Part shown: in pieces, positions 60,436 to 64,000 of the stretch | Position numbering within the stretch: position 1 is the first letter of the stretch | Layout: the number at the start of each line of letters is the position of its first letter | Source: Deltaproteobacteria bacterium | Lineage (GTDB): Bacteria; Desulfobacterota; Desulfomonilia; UBA1062 | NCBI GenBank assembly: GCA_017992605.1 | Contig: JAGOOG010000011.1 | Span: forward strand, 1-64,000 | Reading direction: 5' to 3' | DNA length: 64,000 nucleotides | Position numbers and translations under genes: made by a program | Notes under the pieces: generated by a model | Told to the model about the DNA's origin: nothing | What the model saw: only the letters and a program-made list of their open reading frames with translations | The model's database searches: none

Positions 60436-61194
60436 CTACATCATCGACCTGACGAACTCCAGGGCGGCGCGGACATCCTCCTTGAAAAAGCAGTTCAGGG
60501 TGTCCTGCCAGTTCTCCGCCCTGATGCGTTCCCTGATCCTGTCGGCCACGGGCTTCTTCAGCCCTTCCTTGAGCTTGATGAAGGCCCGGCCGGGGTTGTC
60601 GATCCATGCCGCGATGACCTCCTTGGCACGGGGCATGAGCTGGTCCTCCTCCACGATCTCGTCCACGATGGCCAGATCCTTGGCTTCGTTGACATTGAGC
60701 ATCCTGCCGAAGTACATGAGGTCGGTGAACTTCTTGTCGCTGTCGTAGCCGAACCGCATGACACCCGACTGGGCCAGGGAAAGGGGCAGTCCGATCTTGA
60801 TCTCGGACATACCGATGGTGATCTTGGGGTGGTTCTTCACGATCCGGTAGTCCGCAGCCATGGCAAAGATGAGCCCCCCCGCGACGGCGGCTCCGTTCAA
60901 GGCGGAGATCACCGGCTTCCTGCACGTGAACAGCTCCAGGAGAATCTCCTCTTCCTCGTGAAAGAACGTCACGATCTCGTCGACATTCTTGAACCCCAGG
61001 AACATGGGGAGGTCGAACCCGCTGCAGAAGACCCTCCCTGCACCCGTGAGGATGATGCCCCTGATGCCGTCGTCCTCGTTGGCCTTCTTCACGATGTCCC
61101 TGAGCCTGCGAAGCGTCTCAAGGGTGATGGAGTTCGTCTTTCCGTGTTCAAACGTCGCAATGATGATCCCGTCCTCGATCCTCTCGTTCAGCAT
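60436..61194 (-). CDS. Enoyl-CoA hydratase/isomerase family protein
   Basis: 252 residues of the crotonase fold. RGIILTGAGRVFCSGFDLPMF is the oxyanion region; KPVISALNGAAVAGGLIFAM follows. At the two usual hydratase Glu positions, the second region reads EIKIGLPLS and the first lies in IFAMAADYRIV, so at least one catalytic acid may be different, and an isomerase or thioesterase activity is possible. AGGAGG precedes the ATG. It is the third gene of a minus-strand run with the MATE transporter and the ARH homologue. Confidence 0.85.
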   Translation of the reverse strand: MLNERIEDGIIIATFEHGKTNSITLETLRRLRDIVKKANEDDGIRGIILTGAGRVFCSGFDLPMFLGFKNVDEIVTFFHEEEEILLELFTCRKPVISALNGAAVAGGLIFAMAADYRIVKNHPKITIGMSEIKIGLPLSLAQSGVMRFGYDSDKKFTDLMYFGRMLNVNEAKDLAIVDEIVEEDQLMPRAKEVIAAWIDNPGRAFIKLKEGLKKPVADRIRERIRAENWQDTLNCFFKEDVRAALEFVRSMM

Positions 61195-61283
61195 GATTCC
61201 CTCCTGTTCTCGTGTGAATCGGCGAAGAGCCCGGGTCCAGGTTCCGGATACCGGCGGCACGGATCCATATACCTCATTTGGCC

Positions 61284-62666
61284 TCAGATGTCATGGTGCA
61301 ATCGGTCACGCCTGCCTGCCGGGTACAGGATCTTCCGGAGCCTGCCCCGCGTGTAGAGCACGGTCAGGGCGGCGGCGAACCAGTTGATGATGAATATCCC
61401 CCACCAGATCCCCTTGAGTTCGAGATGGAAGAACCGGGAGAGGAGCGGGAAGACCACCAGGGGCAGGACGATCTGCCTCAGCATGCCGATGGCAAGGCCG
61501 TACCCGGGCTCCTTCATCCCCTGGAGCGCGGCCACGTTCACGTACAGGATCACGTAGGAATACAGCAGGAACGCGGCAATACGCAGGTAATACGTCCCTA
61601 TCCCGACCACCGCGGCGTCATCGGTGAACAGGCCCATGAGGTGGCCTGCGCCGAGGAAGAGCACGATGGTCCCCGCGGCCATGACGAGGCCGCCGTACCG
61701 CAATGCAGCGCCGACAGTATCGAAGATCCTTTCGAACAGCCGGGCGCCGTTGTGCTGTGCCACGATGGTGAGCGTGGCGATGTTCAGACCGAGGACAGGC
61801 AGCAGGAGGATCTGCTCGATCCTGGTCGCCACGCCGTAGGCCGCCACTGCCTCCTTGCCGTAGCTGCTGATGAAATACGTGATCACGAAGATGCCGAGGC
61901 CCACGGTGATGAAGTTCATGCTCGTCGGAAGGCCCTGAGCGAAGATCTCCCTGAAGGCATGTGCCTTCGGGACAGCCTCCCTGATGCAGTCCCTGCACAT
62001 GAGGTCGGTGCGGTAGACGCGGTACCCGAGGTACAGGCAGCCGATGACCTGACAGACCACCGTGGCAAGCGCGATGCCCCTGATGCCCAAGGCGGGGAAA
62101 CCGAACCACCCGTAGATGAACCAGGGGTCCAGGAGGATGTTGAGAAAAAAGGTCGCTACGAGAACGTTGCGGAAGGACCGGGTGTCGCCGAGCGCATTGA
62201 GCACGGCATTGAGCATGTATGCCATGATGAAGAAGAAGGCGCCGTGGAAGATCGTTTCCATGTAGAGCAGGGCCGTCTCCATGTAGTTCCCCGATGCACC
62301 GAGGACCGAGAAGACCGGCTGCGAGGCGACCAGGCCGACGGCGGTGAGGATTATCGACAGGAGCCCCCCGAAGACGAAGCCCTGGACGGCGAACATCCTC
62401 GCCCTGTCGATCTCGCCGGCACCCAGGGCAGTGGCCATGAGCGCGGTCGTTCCGGTGGCGACACCGCTGCCGAGCGCGATGATGATGAAGAAGACCGGGA
62501 AGGAGAGTGACAGGGCGGCCAGCGCCTGGGTGGATATGACACCGGCGAAGTACGTGTCCACCACGTTGAACATGGTGTTGAAGAAGAACCCGACGCTCGC
62601 GGGCACGGCTATGGCGCCGATGACCCGGGGCACCGGGTCAGTGGTGATATTGACCGCCGTGTTCAT
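61284..62666 (-). CDS. MATE-family multidrug/Na+ efflux transporter
   Basis: 460 residues, twelve transmembrane helices. AIAVPASVGFFFNTMFNVVD (MATE helix 1), LSFPVFFIIIALGSGVATGT, and the two-fold repeat (LPTSMNFITVGLGIFVITYF) are family features. Exports cationic drugs or metabolites with Na+ or H+. It follows the ADP-ribosylglycohydrolase gene by nine bases. A GGGGTG site precedes the ATG. Confidence 0.9.
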   Translation of the reverse strand: MNTAVNITTDPVPRVIGAIAVPASVGFFFNTMFNVVDTYFAGVISTQALAALSLSFPVFFIIIALGSGVATGTTALMATALGAGEIDRARMFAVQGFVFGGLLSIILTAVGLVASQPVFSVLGASGNYMETALLYMETIFHGAFFFIMAYMLNAVLNALGDTRSFRNVLVATFFLNILLDPWFIYGWFGFPALGIRGIALATVVCQVIGCLYLGYRVYRTDLMCRDCIREAVPKAHAFREIFAQGLPTSMNFITVGLGIFVITYFISSYGKEAVAAYGVATRIEQILLLPVLGLNIATLTIVAQHNGARLFERIFDTVGAALRYGGLVMAAGTIVLFLGAGHLMGLFTDDAAVVGIGTYYLRIAAFLLYSYVILYVNVAALQGMKEPGYGLAIGMLRQIVLPLVVFPLLSRFFHLELKGIWWGIFIINWFAAALTVLYTRGRLRKILYPAGRRDRLHHDI

Positions 62667-62675
62667 GTCACCCCG

Positions 62676-63590
62676 TCAACTCCGGGCCGATATCCGATCA
62701 ACGAGCATCCCGATCTGACGGCCCTTCTTCAGCCCGGCGACCCACTCGGGGGGAATGGCATCCATGCCGCCACGGGCGCCCAGCACCATGCCGGCCATCA
62801 TGCCCCTGCCCGCGGAATCGCCGCCCGCCATGACGCACTGGACAAGGGCCTCCCTCAGGTCATCCTCGTACCTGCTGACAAGATGGATCACCCCGGGAAA
62901 GGCATCCGGGATGTGGCAGCTCTGCCCGTAGGCCTTGATCGTGGCCACCGAATCTCCTTGGGCCGCGGACATGCCCTTGCCGGTCCATTCCTCGAGCATG
63001 GATCCGCCGAAACGCTCCCGTGCTGTCTGTGCGGCAGCCATGGAAGGCCGTTCGCCCTGGAGAACACGGCATGTCACCCGGGCAAAGAACTCGGCCGCAT
63101 CGACGACCAGGGGGTCATCGTGGGTCATTGCCGTCTGTGTCCTGGCGGCCTCGACGAGCGTCTCCTCGTCGCCGTGGTACATGCACACGAGCGGGGCTAT
63201 GCGTGATGCGGCCGAAAGATCGGAAGACAAAGACCCGGCACGAAGGGGATTCAGGCCGGAAGCGAGGTTGGCAAGGGTGGCCCTGGTGGCCTGGTCGTAG
63301 TATCCCGGATAGTCCCTGAAAAGACTCTGCCATCGCCGGGAAAAGTCCTCGGGGTCGAACCTGCCCACGGCGGCGACGGATTCCAGGAGCACGAAGGTCT
63401 GGTCTCCGTAGTGGGTGAACTCGCCACTGTCCTTGGTGCCGTGGTAGGAGTCGGGTCCGGGCTTGAGATATCGCTCCACTCTGCCGTACTGCTCCGCGAT
63501 CTTCCTGGTGGAATAGATCCAGTGGACCCCGAGCGCCAGCGCGTCGCCGGCGAAGGATGCCAGGACCATGGCCTTGATCGTGTCGTTCAT
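62676..63590 (-). CDS. ADP-ribosylglycohydrolase homologue with altered metal site
   Basis: 304 residues. The N-terminus FAGDALALGVHWIYSTRKIAE is the ARH/J1-crystallin motif. The usual TDDT metal motif is YGDQTFVLLES, and the C-terminal GGDxDT motif is GGDSAGRGMMAGMVLG, so two or three of the five metal-binding acids are gone. Catalysis as an ADP-ribose hydrolase is doubtful; it may bind ADP-ribose or act on another substrate. The ATG at 63590 has GGGAGG upstream; a GTG two codons earlier is less likely. Confidence 0.8.
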   Translation of the reverse strand: MNDTIKAMVLASFAGDALALGVHWIYSTRKIAEQYGRVERYLKPGPDSYHGTKDSGEFTHYGDQTFVLLESVAAVGRFDPEDFSRRWQSLFRDYPGYYDQATRATLANLASGLNPLRAGSLSSDLSAASRIAPLVCMYHGDEETLVEAARTQTAMTHDDPLVVDAAEFFARVTCRVLQGERPSMAAAQTARERFGGSMLEEWTGKGMSAAQGDSVATIKAYGQSCHIPDAFPGVIHLVSRYEDDLREALVQCVMAGGDSAGRGMMAGMVLGARGGMDAIPPEWVAGLKKGRQIGMLVDRISARS

Positions 63591-63630
63591 ACGCACCTCC
63601 CGGATATGGGTTGGGACAATGAATAGGGCG

Positions 63631-64000
63631 TTACAGGGTCAGGGCCCTGTGCATGCCGCTCCAGGCGAACCAGCACGCGAGGGCGAGGAGGAAGGCCGCA
63701 CAGGACCCGATGATCACCCGGTAGGACCTGTCGCTCAGGAACTTCCTGCCCTTGCCGATGGCCAGCGAGATGGCGGAATACCAGACAAGGTCGCCGAGGA
63801 TGTGCCCGACAAAGAAGACCGCCACGCCCGCCGGACCGAGCCGTGCGCTGTACAGGATGTACCCGAGCCCTATGGTGGCCCACCACAGGGTCCAGTAGGG
63901 GGTGGACAGGCTGAGAACGGCACCGGTCACCATGAGGTTCGCCCCGGTCTGTTCCCGGACATCCGCATGTATGCTCAGGGAGGGGATCGACCGGAACATG
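63631..64000 (-). CDS. LysE/RhtB-family exporter, C-terminal part (cut by window edge)
   Basis: About 122 codons are visible. GAVLSLSTPYWTLWWATIGL, with the helix-breaking Pro of the LysE half-repeat, GVAVFFVGHILGDLVWYSAI and AAFLLALACWFAWSGMHRAL give three to four helices of the amino-acid exporter fold. The N-terminal half lies beyond the right edge, so the ATG at 63999 is not the true start. It precedes the ARH homologue by about 40 bases. Confidence 0.8.
   Translation of the reverse strand, partial: MFRSIPSLSIHADVREQTGANLMVTGAVLSLSTPYWTLWWATIGLGYILYSARLGPAGVAVFFVGHILGDLVWYSAISLAIGKGRKFLSDRSYRVIIGSCAAFLLALACWFAWSGMHRALTL

Overview
The window is about 64 kb of GC-rich bacterial chromosome, almost entirely protein-coding, with genes packed head to tail, many ATGA or TGATG stop/start overlaps and several convergent genes that overlap at their 3' ends. 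I see no tRNA, rRNA, CRISPR array, insertion sequence or prophage, and no gene-free stretch above 300 bp (the longest, 51250-51518, holds a hairpin and a promoter/operator). The gene set (Gram-negative envelope genes such as lptE, murJ and a class A PBP; an MglA-type GTPase; PATAN/DUF4388; an AhbC-type radical SAM haem enzyme; a NtrC-type regulator; a probable selenoprotein) suggests a free-living anaerobic member of the Desulfobacterota (former Deltaproteobacteria). That placement is inference from gene content only.

Layout: 1-836 coaE (partial) and pgeF. 946-5847 is the classic origin-proximal block rpmH-rnpA-yidD-yidC-jag-mnmE-rsmG; no dnaA, parAB or DnaA box is visible. 5831-7154 is a rpoH-hsp20 pair on the other strand. 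7301-14234 is a cell-envelope region: MltD-like lytic transglycosylase, an exported seven-repeat propeller protein, a LysM protein and a class A PBP. 14369-18544 is leuS-lptE-holA meeting rpsT. 18644-21069 holds an orphan OppD/OppF ATPase pair plus a small Cys-rich protein. 21250-25818 is a four-gene module (TPR protein, MglA-like GTPase with a long tail, multi-span TPR/zinc-ribbon membrane protein, PATAN protein) that looks like an undescribed GTPase signalling or polarity system. 25763-33620 is a housekeeping run on the minus strand (recJ, TIM-barrel protein, mnmA, NfeD protease, udg, coaBC, lipoprotein, MBL hydrolase).

33799-41714 is regulatory and mixed: a NtrC-family regulator facing a GAF/degenerate-GGDEF/degenerate-HD-GYP protein, a 41-residue small ORF, murJ, a DUF1573 gene with an in-frame TGA that I read as a candidate selenocysteine codon, a TPR-HTH protein and an alpha/beta hydrolase. 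41715-47933 is one tetrapyrrole operon (sirC, hemX/ccsA-like, hemA, hemC, cobA-hemD fusion, ahbC) making sirohaem and feeding the alternative sirohaem-to-haem route.

47943-52628 is a TetR-controlled amino-group module: two adjacent class III aminotransferase paralogues, one of which has lost the PLP lysine, next to alanine dehydrogenase; a near-perfect palindrome lies inside the promoter of the aminotransferase operon. 52799-64000 holds a chemoreceptor, two metallopeptidase-like proteins, RNase Z, a MaoC hydratase, a GIY-YIG protein, a tandem-RCK K+ channel, ArfB, an enoyl-CoA hydratase, a MATE transporter, an ADP-ribosylglycohydrolase homologue and a partial LysE-type exporter.

The observations most worth following are the putative Sec-DUF1573 (39037-39771), the active/inactive aminotransferase pair (48589-51249), the MglA/TPR/PATAN module (21250-25818), and mnmE, which seems to begin with an AUA codon (3992).
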